Assembly: GCA_022393335.1 (NCBI GenBank)
Contig: JAJEKB010021828.1
Location: 85,783-149,782 of the forward strand
Direction of reading: 5' to 3'
Source: Macrotrachela quadricornifera
Lineage: Eukaryota > Rotifera > Eurotatoria > Philodinida > Philodinidae
DNA length: 64,000 nt
A model generated the notes under the pieces. It was not told the origin of the DNA and searched no databases. It saw only the letters and a list, made by a program, of their open reading frames with translations. The position numbers and the translations under genes are program-made. Below, one piece after another: positions 12,304-25,000 of the stretch. How positions within the stretch are numbered: position 1 is the stretch's first letter; every line of letters begins with the position of its first letter.

Positions 12304-12851
12304 TTGTATATATTATTTTCATTAGAAACAAACAACATTAATTATTTTTAAACAAATAATTGAACAATAAGGCGGTCAACAACAGCTGATAATGAAAAAC
12401 AAAATTAAACTGTTTTTTTTTATATTTCTATTTGTTTGGTTGTTTATTTGTTAAGACTATCCTTGATGTAATTCATTTATATTTGATATAAATGAAAACT
12501 TTATATCAAATTAGCTGTTCTTACAGCTGAATCTGTTTCTTTTCCGATTTTAATTATTTTCAAACTCAAGAATAAGAAAGTGGTGCCTAACATTTTCTAC
12601 TATTTTTGTTTTAATTATCTCGAATCTTTGAAAAAAAAATTGGCTTTTTTCGACGCAATTTTTAGATGAATAAAATCCTTTTTGTATGTTATTGAAAATG
12701 ATAAATATAAAATGAAAAAAAGGAATAAATTTGATGAGGAGAGAATTGATCGAAATGATTAAACTTTTTTCTTTATTTACGATAACAAAGGGAAGTCTTT
12801 TCTATTAATGTGCATGAATGATTTGTTTTATTATTGTTATGTATAAGTCCG
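12304..12851. other. Intergenic, no gene seen
   Basis: A+T-rich DNA with no convincing open frame between the small gene and the next transposon. Confidence 0.5.
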
Positions 12852-13578
12852 CACAGTGGGCAACCAGGCGGACATGACCTCAAGTTCTATTTTCCAAAGT
12901 TCAAATATTGGAATGAATACGTCTATACCCTAAAACTAGATTTCCAGAAATCAAGTCCAACTCTGGAAAAGCCCATCGTCGAAAAATATCTTCATAAACC
13001 GGTAATTATATACGGAGATGATTTCTTTTATAAACTTACCAAAATATTTTAAAATGAAAAACTATCTGCAGCTAGTGTTTAGCCTAAAAGCTTCATTGTG
13101 TGAAAAAATTACTTCGATCGAACTAGAAATGGAGTAGAAAAAAAGCGATTAGTGGGCCGAAAGTAGGTCGAAAAATCGGTCATACCGTATTTTGTAAGCG
13201 CTCAATACAATTTACGGCCGATTGAGCTCAAACTTTCACCAATTATTCTCCTACATACGGTCTATCGTTGGCCATAGCGCGACTTCGCACTGATGAGCTT
13301 AACCGGTGCTATGAGTCTCCTAAAAAATTAGGTTTTTGTCCCGAATCCCTATTTTTTAAAACACGGCATCATTTTGGTGCAAAACTAAGGTGATATTCAG
13401 AATCAGCTCGCTAAACTGCATCTATCGATATATAATAAAAACCATCTTTTTGAAAAAAATGGTTTATTTTGTTTAGGATGATATTTTAAGTGATGTATGA
13501 CCACTTCTAAGCTATACAAATCCATTTTCAAGCAAAAAAGTTACATGTCCGCCTGGTATGCAAAAGTTGCCCACTGTG
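12852..13578. mobile_element. 727-bp non-autonomous DNA transposon with TIRs
   Basis: Left end CACAGTGGGCAACCAGGCGG and right end (reverse complement) CACAGTGGGCAAC..CAGGCGGACATG match, apart from a short length difference. TA dinucleotides lie just outside both ends, fitting Tc1/mariner-like biology, though the exact boundary is ambiguous by a few bases. No transposase frame. The inside contains GAATCAGCTCGCTAAACTGC, related to a phrase in the 15-18 kb palindrome. Confidence 0.75.
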
Positions 13579-15022
13579 TACTATGGTCTGAAAATTTCAG
13601 CATAAAAGAATATTTTTTGCATGAAGTATTAGAGTTGTAAAGACTTTTTCTATTTCGCAAAAGATGCTCAAATTTCGTGTTCTTTGAGAATTCAGTATTT
13701 TGTACAGAAAAATCTTCTTTTCAGTTGAAAATTTTCACAACATTCTTGACTAAACAAAATCTATGTATGAACAAAATTTTAGCTCAAAATATCATTATTC
13801 AATTTGTTTGCACATATCGTGTGATAGGATAATATTTTAGCATAATGGGTGTTATTCTGAAGGAAAGGATTTAGAGCACTTATTTCTTTAGGATTCTTCA
13901 TATCTCAATAAGATCTGTCTTACATAGAGAATTTAAATTCAAAAATAACTTATAAAAGATGATAGATAAAATAAAATATGTTGATCATCTTTTTTTATGT
14001 AAAATAATCGTTGCGATGAAATTTCAAAGGAAATTTGCCATAAATCTTGTTAAGAATAATGATACTTATAGAAAAGAGCAATAATGAGAATCAGTTTGAT
14101 TAGAAACACTCGAATAAAAAAGTTTTAAGTTGTACGCAAAGATATCACGATTTAATATTCATACTTACAAATATAAACTTCTGTTTTTTTCCGATATTCT
14201 GTTTTATTGTCTCTTTTTTATTATCTAGTTCGTGAAAAAAGAAAAAGACAAAAAAGATGTTGTCAAACGAAACATTAATTATGTGTTATATTCTTTTAAA
14301 CATAAAAAAAAGTTTGAGTAGGGCATTTTCTGTTCAACCATGATATCATCAGCTTGAGATATGTCGACCTTTTCATTGAATAAGATGTATAACGTAACAA
14401 AGCAAAGCGTCATTAGTTTTTAATAAAAAAAATCTATCACATATCTCTCTGCTTAAAAAAGACAATTGATAAAATTAAATCAATGGACCTATTACATTCA
14501 TTAAATCTAACGATTTATGGATCAATCTATACAGACTACATTCTTTTATAGTAACCATCAATAATTCGATCAGTGTACTAAATTAATAAAAATATAGTAC
14601 TTTAAAACTAGCTTTTTACAAATAAGATGTAACGTCGATTTTGATCGAAATCGCATTTCAATATTTTCATTGAAGAAAAAAACCAATAACATAAATATCA
14701 TTCTCCTTAATCAATAAAACCAATGTGTTATATAATAGCTAAAATATTTTTCTCCAAATCTTAATGTTAGAAATGGTTTTCATATATTTGATTTGTTTGA
14801 ACAACTCAAAAATTATTTATTTTTATTTCAAAATTAAAAATTAAAAGGATGAATTTTCGTCATATAGACTCAAAACAATAAAGATTAGTGATGCAGGTAA
14901 AGAGTCACTGTTGTAGAACTGCTTTTTGCACTAATCAAATATTTTGACGTTAAAAGAAATTGATGTTGCCCAAGCATCAATCATCATTATAGATTTTTCA
15001 AATGTTTGCCGATTTCATTGAC
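13579..15022. other. Intergenic, no gene seen
   Basis: A+T-rich sequence with no recognisable open frames or strong repeats. Confidence 0.5.
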
Positions 15023-15026
15023 TTAA

Positions 15027-18000
15027 GAGACGTTCCATGAGAAAACCAGAAATTTTGCAATATCGAAAAACATGGTGGTAAACGGATTTCGAATTTGACC
15101 TCATAGGAAGTTAGGCCTTAGTGTGCCATTGAATAACCCAAAATATTAGGGCCTGAAACTCTACTGTTGGTCAGCTACGATGGACCGACCTGAGACACCC
15201 CAAAAGTACCCTCAAAAAATGCCAAATTTTGACCGATAACTTTTTGTGAATTTTTTTCTTCAAATTTTTTCTTTATTCAAATTAAGTCATATACCAATCG
15301 ATAGAGCTTGACTTGCTCTACAAAACTGTATATATGACATTTCTCTTGAATCTTAACTCAGAATCGAAAAAGTCAAAATACATTGATTTTCAGTACATAA
15401 GGTGTCATCCATTTTTCAGTATTTTGACTAGATGTCTACATCAGAAACCGATTACCAAAATAAATTTGATTTCATTTTGTAGCCTATTTAATTCTGCATC
15501 AAATCATATATTGGACATCGTTTTAAAATGAGCGCTTCCCAGTGATAGTTAGATCTTAATACCAACCAGTGACCACATATTTTATCTTGTTAAGTATTAG
15601 ATCGCATTTATATTTCTAAATTTTTTTTGTGAAAATATTTCATATTTTCAATTGAGTTATATACCAATCGATAAAGCTTGACTTGCTCTACAAGATGTTA
15701 TATATGGAATCTTCTTATAGTTCTAAAATGCTACCGAAAAAGTACAATTACTCAGTTTTCACGCATAACCTACGCATTTGTCCAATAGTATTTTAATAAA
15801 ATATGTATTATATTTCTCAACTTGAAACAAATCAATAGTCTCATAGTGTAGCCCGTTTAATTCTGCGTCAAACAATGTATTGTGCATTAATTTCAAATGT
15901 CCAACAGTGAAATAGATCAGCGGTAGACACCGTCTTAGTCACATCCTCGTATTATTAATATTGATTCCTGTAGTCATAAGAAGTCATATATTTCAGCAAG
16001 GTGAACTAGCAAGATTCCTTTATCAGATACGTGATTCAACATGTTCTTTCTACTGAGACTATATTCAAAGCAAAAATCGATATTTGGAAAGCATTTTTGC
16101 TCTAATATAACCCGGAAAAGCTCATTTATATGCTTTTTGGACCCACATTCAACGGTTTTCAAGTAGTATCATTCATGTGCCACTTTCAAAAGTGTCATAT
16201 TCGGAATCAGCTCAAAAAACTGAGCTAGAAAAAGTATCTTTCAGCTCGGTTTCATATCTTTCATTTTTCATCGAAATTTCCCTGGAGGGTACCCCAGGGA
16301 AATTTTAAAAAAAAATTAATTCGTTTCAAAACCGGTTTCAAGGATGAAAAATACGTCTAAACGTTTTAAAATGGTATTAGAAAGTGAAATTCTTCGTAAA
16401 AAACGAATAAAACATTAGTTATGAACGAATTCATTTTTTTAAAAATTTCCCTGGGGGTTACCCCAGGAAAATTTTAAAAAAAAATGAAAGATATGAAATC
16501 GAGCTGAAACATACTTTTTCTAACTCAATTTTTTGAGCTGATTCCGAATATGACACTTTTGAAAGTGGCACATGAATGATACTACTTGAAAACCGTTGAA
16601 TATGGGTCCAAAAAGCATATAAATGAGCTTTTCCGGGTTATATTAGAGCAAAAATGCTTTCCAAATATCGATTTTTGCTTTGAATATAGTCTCAGTAGAA
16701 AGAACATGTTGAATCACGTATCTGATAAAGGAATCTTGCTAGTTCACCTTGCTGAAATATATGACTTCTTATGACTACAAGAAACACCACTAATAACCAG
16801 GGAGCAGGACTAAAACAGTATTTATCGCTGATCTATCACTACTGTTGAATATCTGAAACTTTCCCCAATACATTGTTTGATGCAAAATTGAACGGGCAAT
16901 AATATGAATCTATTGAGTTAGTCAGAGTCAAAAAATACTACGAAGATTTTATCAAAATACTAATTAGCTAAGTGCTCATTTTATGTCCAAATTTACAGTA
17001 TGTAGATATGTTCTCTTTTATATTGAGATAAACGAAAAGTGCTATGTAGGCAGTTTTGTAGAGCAAGTTAAGGTCTATCAATTGGTTTATGATTTATTTC
17101 GAAAAATAAAATGTTATGAAGAAAAAAATCACAAACATGAACATGGTCACTCCTTCAATTTTATAGGAAATAGATAAAAAATGGTATTAGTCGTCGATCT
17201 TCGAGTTTCTCTTTTCCAACGTGAGAACGTTTTGAAGAAAAGTCTAATATATGATTCGATGGAGAATCGAATGGGCAGCAATATGGTGTGTCGATATTTT
17301 TGGCAATCAATTTCTCACTAGGTCGTTTGGGCGAAATACTGAGAACTAATAGATTTTTGAAGCTGCCAAAGATAATGTATTTTGAGTATTCTTCCTATAT
17401 TTCGAGAGAATTGGAAAATGCCATATAGGCAGTTTTGTAGAGCAAATCAAGCTCTATCAATTGGTATATAACTCAATTGAAAATATGAAATATTTTCACA
17501 AAAAAAATTTAGAAATATAAATGCGATCTAATACTTAACAAGATAAAATATATGGTCATTGGCCGATATTGAAGACTGACTATCACGAGGAAGCGCTCAT
17601 TTTAAAGCAATGTTCAATATATGATTCGATGCAGAATTAAATAGGCTACAAAATGAAATCAAATTTATTTTGGTAATCGGTTTCTGATGTAGACATCTAG
17701 TCAAAATACTGAAAAATGGATGACACCTTATGTACTGAAAATCAATGTATTTTGACTTTTTCGATTCTGAGTTAAGATCTAAGAGAAATGTCATATATAC
17801 AGTTTTGTAGAGCAAGTCAAGCTCTATCGATTGGTATATGACTTAATTTGAAAAACGAAAAAAATGCAGGAAAAAAATTCACAAAAAGTTATCGGTCAAA
17901 ATTTGGCATTTTTTGAGGGTACTTTTGGGGTGTCTCAGGTCGGTCTATCATAGCTGACCAACAGTAGAGTTTCAGGCCCTAATATTTTGGGTTATTCAAT

Positions 18001-18092
18001 GGCACACTAAGGCCTAACTTCCTATGAGGTCAAATTCGAAATCCGTTTACCACCATGTTTTCGCTATACCTTGTTTTCTCATGGAACGTCTC
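15027..18092. mobile_element. 3.07-kb foldback palindrome flanked by TTAA
   Basis: The ends are perfect inverted repeats starting GAGACGTTCCATGAGAAAAC, each bordered by TTAA (15,023-15,026 and 18,093-18,096), the target site used by piggyBac-type transposases. The arms are near-identical over most of their length and fold about a centre near 16,374. Matching mirror segments include 15,313-15,531 with 17,597-17,815 and 15,974-16,162 with 16,586-16,774. Each arm contains a roughly 372-375 bp tandem unit carrying a TTGACTTGCTCTAC phrase: two copies on the left (near 15,300 and 15,670), three on the right (near 17,060, 17,435, 17,810). This explains why the right arm is about 370 bp longer. The mirrored short open frames are not conserved-domain coding. 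No transposase, so non-autonomous. Confidence 0.85.
16277..16471. repeat. Centre of the palindrome with two small hairpins
   Basis: The single-stranded loop of the large palindrome is bordered by GGAGGGTACCCCAGGG (about 16,282-16,297) and its mirror CTGGGGGTTACCCCAGG (about 16,450-16,467). Each is itself a near-palindrome, so extruded DNA or transcript would carry extra hairpins at its tip. Confidence 0.65.
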
Positions 18093-18096
18093 TTAA

Positions 18097-19194
18097 ATAT
18101 CGATCTGTTATCAAGTAGCTCTATTATTAGAAAGGTTTTGTTCAACTAATCATATTAATTAAGATGAAAAGATCATATAATAAATACCATCTGATGTTTC
18201 TTTACCTACATTTTCGCTTATGCAATCCAGTTAAATAATGTATTGTACATTTAATCGAATGCCTTATGGAAGATGTCCATAAAATTCATTTAGTTATTCA
18301 ATTTGTGTCTGTTTTACTTACTCATTCTAATCATATATTGTTCTAAAAAAAAGAAACACTTTATATAAACTATCGTTTCTATACTAATAATTAAATGAAT
18401 CAGTCTAACATGCATAGGTGAAATAATAATAACTTCATCAAAACATCAAAATTTGGTTGCCTAAATAATAATTTCTTAGAAAAATAATGAAAAGCTCGAG
18501 TATACGGACCTAGTACAGTAATTTGCATGACGATTTCATCAGAGAATCGTTTGGATATTTTGTCATAACTATTTCTTAGTGAACCGTCTTTCATTTGGGG
18601 TTTTTCATGATAACGTTTTGTTTTATTTTAAAAAGTCTTAAAATTTCCTTTCCACATTTGATTTTTTTTGCCTTATAATTAAAAAGTATTAAATTAAGTC
18701 TTAAGCATCTGTTTGATTTTCGGTATTTTGTGGTTTTTAAAATGGACTAGTAAATGTCGATAGTACCGGTTTTTAGAGTTAGCACTTTATCTTTATTTTA
18801 CTCCACCCGATAAACTAAAATTTATATACTCAGTTTACTTATTAAAATAAAGATAAAATGTTACCCTACTCGTTTCTCATTCTTTCCACTACTTATATTA
18901 CTCATAATTAATTTAAAATTTGATACGATTCAAATTTCAATGATGCTAATGATAAAAAATACATTGATTGGAGTATCAGTGTGGGTTTCTTTTTCAATAG
19001 ACCTTCTAGAAACACAAGTCGCATACAAAAGTAACTGTATTTTTTTTTACTTTAGTATAAAGAAGAGAACCAAAACAGGTAAGTGTTTATAAGAAACGAA
19101 AAATCTATAACAGTAAGCGGAGTATATCTAAATCACATCCTCTATCACAGAGAAAAAAAAGAGTTTCTTTTCTATCTTATTTTTCGATCATTTA
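18097..19194. other. Intergenic, no gene seen
   Basis: A+T-rich DNA with no convincing gene; a 64-codon minus-strand frame at 18,400-18,594 shows no recognisable feature. Confidence 0.5.
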
Positions 19195-19734
19195 CAAAGG
19201 AATCTTCCCAAGTATCAGAGCATTTTTGAATCGGGGCTTAGTGTATCTTATAGAGCTCGGGTCCATGGCGTATTCCTGACGGGATATTGAGGTATTAGTG
19301 AATTTCTCCTATAGGACTCTATCTTTCCAGGGCAACCTTATTTACGAATTTTTGCCATGAAACTTTACTCATATAGAGACTTCAGCTAGGCTAACTCGCA
19401 GAAAAACTTCAGAGCTTTTCAATGAAGTCTCCTCGAGATATGAGGATGACGACATAAGGCCTTTTTTCTATAGATGATATATATTACATGCATTTTTTGA
19501 AATCTTCATATCTCAAAGAGATTTCGTCGAAAAGTTCTGAAGTTTTTTCTGCAAGGTAGTCTAGCTGAAGTCTTTATATGAGTAAAATTTTGTGTCAAAA
19601 ATTCGAAAATAAGGTTGTGCTGGGAAAATAGAGTCGTATAGGGAATTTTAACCATGAACATAATTCATCGAGGTCTATAAGATGCACTAAGCCTCAACTC
19701 AAAAACACTCTGCCACCTGGGAAGATTCCCTTGT
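19195..19734. mobile_element. 540-bp foldback MITE
   Basis: Left terminus GGAATCTTCCCAAGT is mirrored by the right terminus ACCTGGGAAGATTCCC. The arms run to about 19,460 and from about 19,490, giving an almost complete hairpin with a very short loop. A diverged one-ended copy occurs at 26,344-26,420 (CATTCCCAGGTGTCC..TAGACCTTGATGAATTAC), showing a dispersed family. No coding capacity. Confidence 0.75.
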
Positions 19735-19787
19735 TGGTTTGTTGTATTAACAAACCGTAATATATTGCAAGATACAGTGTGAAAAGC

Positions 19788-20150
19788 GCTAAAATCTTCA
19801 AAGTAAAATTGATTTTAGTTGTACATTTTCCATTTTCAAAAACATGTAAAATCCTGTGCGATCAATTTTCGCTGCCTCGAAAAAAAATCGTTTTTTTTCT
19901 TATTTCATCTTTGTATCATCTAATACACTTTCTTAAAAAAACAAGATATACCTCAAGATAAAGCGTGAAAAGCTTCACAATTTGCAGAGAACAGTTTAGT
20001 TACAATTTGAAATAAGAAAAACAAAATTTTTCACTTGCATACAATAAATGATATTTTCGCGACGATAAAAATTAATCACACAGAAATTTGTTTTTTTGAA
20101 AAAAAAATATACAACTAAAATCAGCTTTACTTTGACGATTGCAGACTTTC
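19788..20150. repeat. Inverted repeat, arms about 60 bp
   Basis: CAAAGTAAAATTGATTTTAG at 19,799-19,818 is mirrored by CTAAAATCAGCTTTACTTTG at 20,115-20,134; the similarity extends about 60 bp on each side, separated by about 245 bp. A local near-copy of the left flank (GTGTGAAAAGC) recurs near 19,965. Confidence 0.6.
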
Positions 20151-21321
20151 TTATTTTTTAATATCATATATTAAATGACCGAGAAATGAGACGGAAAAAG
20201 AAACTTTTATTCTGTGAGAGACTGACTAGGAGTATCACATTACTATTATCGTTAATAAGTAATGAATACTATTGTTATCACTTAGTACTCGTAATTAGTA
20301 ACAACTGTCTGCGAAACACGATCTAAAAGGAATGTTTAAGTGTATAGAAATAGAAATTTGGTCTCATCACTTCATTCCGCTTTTCATAGACGTGGCCTAC
20401 ATAGCATTAAAGACCGTCACAAAGATAGATTTAGTCGCTATAAGTTTGTAACCAAATTAAAGACAATGATGGCTTATTGAAGCCCTTTATTCGTAGAACT
20501 AGACCAAGTATAGTGAAATAATATCGTAACTTCCAAAGATTTGTAAACGGAGCTTTAATGGGAATCTATAAAAAAATTCTAAAACTTTTTGTAAAATTGT
20601 TTAAAACCTCATTCTGAATTCCGTCAAACACTCGGTTTTTCAGCACCATTCGCCATTTTTTCTGGCAGAATGTTGATGAATAAAGCATTCTTTGTCCAAG
20701 TTCTGCCAAAGAGTTACATAAAGCACTTTCTGCCATGCTTTTGACTTCTCTCACTATTCAAAACAATCAGAAACTTTCATCGAAAAATTTTGTGTGGAAA
20801 CGTATTTAATTGAAAATTACTAAAATAGTAAAATACACTATTTAATGTTAATGTCTGTACAAATGTTGTACTCATAGTAGAAGTACATTTATGGGGCACC
20901 TAGCCTCTTCACGTCATTATCATAATGAATCATCTTTGTTATTTTTTTGGTCTTTTATAATATCATTGGTGTTCTGATACAGATATGTAGTAGTTAATAA
21001 CATTATCTTCATAGTTTGCATACATATGCAGAAAAAAGATAAAAAAATTAATCCTTAGTGTCAGTGTTCATAATTTTGACATTCGTACTTTCCTTTGTGT
21101 CTGTGTGAACGATATGATAATGTATACAACGCATAGATACATAAATTACGTATACTCTCACTGTCGACATCTGTTCTTATATCAGTTGTCAATCTATCGA
21201 ATAAAATTAAAAATGAACTCAGAACTATTTGACAATGTAATGGAATAACTGATTAAAAAGCGTGATATTTACATATGTATGATGCGACTTAAAATATGCA
21301 TGAAGACGACTGCCTATTTAA
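20151..21321. other. Intergenic, no gene seen
   Basis: No convincing coding signal. The 62-codon minus-strand frame at 20,566-20,754 lacks recognisable features. Confidence 0.5.
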
Positions 21322-21750
21322 AAAAATGGTGAGCATTTTTTGAATTACTTTTGATAAGAAAACTGTAGAGAGCTGCGATTTTTATCGTTGGAAAGAACAG
21401 AAGAAAACGTATCAAACCACATAAGACAACGACTTATAACTTGGTCTTTTGAAATCTTTTGCAACGATTGTATCTTCCAAAGCAGTGAAATTTTCAATCA
21501 AGCCTTACGTATAGTTTTGTAGATGGTCAGCTGACGATTCTCATCAACTCCTCAAAGTTTAAGATTTCTTCTCTCTTCATAGAGCAACAGTCTATTCTTC
21601 AAAAATGACCATAGATCATTCATTATTTATGAAATAAGTCTCAACAATTTTATATGACTTGATGTATCGAATCAGCCTCTTTCCAACGAAGAAAATTGCA
21701 GCTGTCTTGTTTCTATCAAAAGTTATTCAAAAAATATCCACCCGCTTTTT
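21322..21750. mobile_element. Foldback element, arms about 95 bp
   Basis: Left arm (about 21,322-21,420, containing TTTTTTGAATTACTTTTGAT and CGTTGGAAAGA) is mirrored at about 21,655-21,750 (TCTTTCCAACG, ATCAAAAGTTATTCAAAAAA). The 235-bp centre is unique. It lies about 0.3 kb upstream of the dynamin-like gene, so it could fall in its promoter. Confidence 0.7.
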
Positions 21751-22035
21751 ATTTTGAAGTGAGCAGTAGATTGAAAATATTATTCTGTAAATAAAAGTAT
21801 AAGCATTCTGTAATTTATACGCGATTATGTGGTAGATTGATGCTCTTAAACGAAAAATTTGAGGATCACTGCAAAGATACCGTCTCTTTTATTTTTACTG
21901 CTGTTTACAGATCACTTTCGTAACCTTGGTAACGCTGCAGCCACATATGAAATTTCAGCCTTTTTGAAAGGTATATTCTCTTGGTAGCTTATAGATCCTG
22001 ACATTGCCATACTTTTTGAATGTTTTAGAAACAAT

Positions 22036-25000
22036 ATGTTTAACAAAAAGGATAAACAACGCGCACTGGATGCTGTATCTTCAGGTCATACTGGAAGTCT
22101 TGCTTTACCACCACAAGAAAGAGATAATACACCTTTACCGACACCTCCGAACTCTGAAGGAATAAATCGGGATGGAATTACTACGCATCCAAGAACAACA
22201 ACAACGACAGTGGCAACAGGACCAGCAGTGCAACCGAGGGGGACATTAGAACCATTTGCTTTATTCGATACACCTACAAATATGACTACTTATGCTCCTT
22301 CTACGACTACAAACTCATCCTCGTCAACGCCTACTTCTTCAACACGACATCCAAAACAGGCCAGTTCCTCTTCGACATTGCATCCATCTGCGTTACAATC
22401 AGCCTACAAAAGAGGCGCTCAATCAGCCACTACAGCAGCGGATCAAATTCAAATAGATATGCACGAAACTATAAATATTATTGCAAACTATGCAGTAGAA
22501 CCACTTGAAATTTTGCATCTTGGTGAGTTAACTGCTGACTGAAGTCGACTGAATTAGAGGCTAACAAGCCAAAACCAATACTTTTAGCCGGAGAATAAAT
22601 CTGCATCATAGCTTTACAGCCTGCGCTTTTTCAGGATCCTTGCTCTTGACCCATAAGACTTTTGTTAAGTACTGATGAACACAATTGAAGAAAGAAAAAG
22701 ATGAGTCAGGTGCAAGAAAAATTTTTGATAACTGCGAAGAAGCACGAAGATTTTCTTAAAGTGAAAAGTGCACAATCCATCTCTTTGATTATCGCACCAT
22801 TGACTATGAGTATAGCATGTATTTCAGAACTATGTCCAATGTTATCACAATGTCTTGATGCTTTCATTCAAGATGTATTCGATCACAATCGAATTATTTT
22901 TTAGTTAAAAAAAAGCGCTTGAATGAGGAAAAAACAACAAAGAATCTGGCGACAAACCACGCAAAAATAAGCAAGATAAAAAACATAAATCATAGGAAAT
23001 AAATAAATTAAAAAAGATCTATCAAAAAAAGCTTAATTACGGTTTAGTAAAATTTACAAGTGCGACACAGATGAATATCACTCTTGTATGTACTCCTTAC
23101 AAATCTCTCTAGTCAAGTCTAAGCCTACACTGAAATTAGCTAAAACGCAATTATATCTTGCTGAGCGCCTATTTGCGAAGTCCTGATGACCTTTTTTTCA
23201 GAATATAGGAGGAAACAACAATCTTATATGTATCTTGTTTCTCTAATTTTTAGTTGATCGTTGGCTTCAACAGCTCCTTGATGAATTTTCCCAGCAACAA
23301 AATCATTTTAAACATGAATTGATGAAGAAATGGAAAAATCAAGAGCTAACAAATATAAAATACGATAACAACGATCGAACACGTAAAATCTATGGCGCAC
23401 ACAAGGAACTGGAAAAAGCACGGGATATCTTATTCTCACGTGAATCATTTGACGAATTGAATAATTATTTAGTGAAAGTGGATGATGATGCAACTGAAGA
23501 AATGAAAGAAAAATTTAATTTATTAGTAGAACAATATTTTAAAATTTTACAATGTCTAGAATTTGTTGATAAAGAAACCAAAGTTGGTAGCGGTGATAAT
23601 TCTATCATTGATACAAAGAAAAATCTAATTAGATTAAAGAAATTAAATGACAAACAATCGCATACTATCTGTATTGTAGGCTTAGAGAAAGCTGGAAAAT
23701 CAACTTTCATCAATGCCCTTCTTGGCTACGAACTTCTGCCAACGGCAAGTGAGCGATGCACACAGATACGCACTGTTCTCAAACCACCAAGTGAAGATGG
23801 TGACCAACAACTCCTTGCAACTGTTCGTTTCTACAATGATCAGGAATTTCGTCTACTCTTTGATAAAATGACTAAGAAAACAGATGAAAACCAACAACAA
23901 TTGGAACAACGTAAACAAGCAGTGATTCAGGAACGTGAAATTTTGAAAGTTAAATTTCCAGAAGAACAGTTTCGTTTTAGTAGTTCGAGTGATGTGAAAC
24001 GAGAGCGTACGGCTATTATTGAACAATTACATAAATATATAACTACAGAAATATATGTTAACCTTATTAAAGAAATTGCAATTTATACAGACAATCTACC
24101 AGGTATGCATCGAAGAATAGGATCAAGCTCATGTATGTATTCATCATGATTCGACTTTTCTTACACCATACTTAACTACAGTCGCTCAGTAATCATCATT
24201 AATCATACGAATTGCTGTTTAATTTAAATAGATTTTGATTTATAAACTGTTGAACTCTGGTGAAACATGAACAATATGTTTCAACTAGAGATGTACAGAA
24301 TCAAGTTTTTAAAACACGAGCCAGTTGTTAATAAAGTTTAACTCTTTAGTCTGATTTCCGATTCCGATAAAGTTTCATTTTTCAGTCTCGATTTCGGTTT
24401 AAAAAAAGAAAATTATTTTAGAACTTGTTCATATTCAATATACAAAAATTCTTAAATATTTGCTTATTTTCCGATTAATGCAGTCGATGAATGTGAGTGG
24501 TTTGATCATTTTCTCTTAATCTTACGTCGACTGACATAATCTATAAAATATTTCATTAGCAATGGTCTCAATAAAAGCTTACTGATTAGTGTTGCATATG
24601 TCTAGTTTCAACTGAATAAAATTGCGACTAACATTACGAAACAATCTAAAACTGTGCGTTTCGACTATTATTTATTCTTTTTTTTTAATGGTTTTATGAA
24701 CCTATAAGTACAAGAAACTGCGTCGATTTTGTTGCTGTTAACTAGTTTCTTTATTTTTGTATTTAACAGGTAAAAACTACGAACTTCTCGATGTTCCTGG
24801 TTTCGATTCTCCAATTAAAGAACATCGTGATGCAGGTTTACAAGCTATCAAAACCGCTGACGCTTTCCTCTTCCTTACCAATGGTCAACAGCCAAGTCTG
24901 ACTGAACCACAAATTCATCTTCTCCAGGATATTCAACAAAATCATTTTGAAGCAATGCAACGTGCATTTGGTATCATCACTAAACTTGACCTCTGTCAAA

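Noticed and set aside
12029..12331. 100-codon minus-strand frame
   Set aside because: It is the TA-flanked MITE read in reverse plus the end of the small gene.
15313..17815. Four mirrored short frames in the large palindrome as a duplicated gene pair
   Set aside because: Identity simply follows from the palindrome; frames are short, lack domains and are broken in the extra repeat unit.
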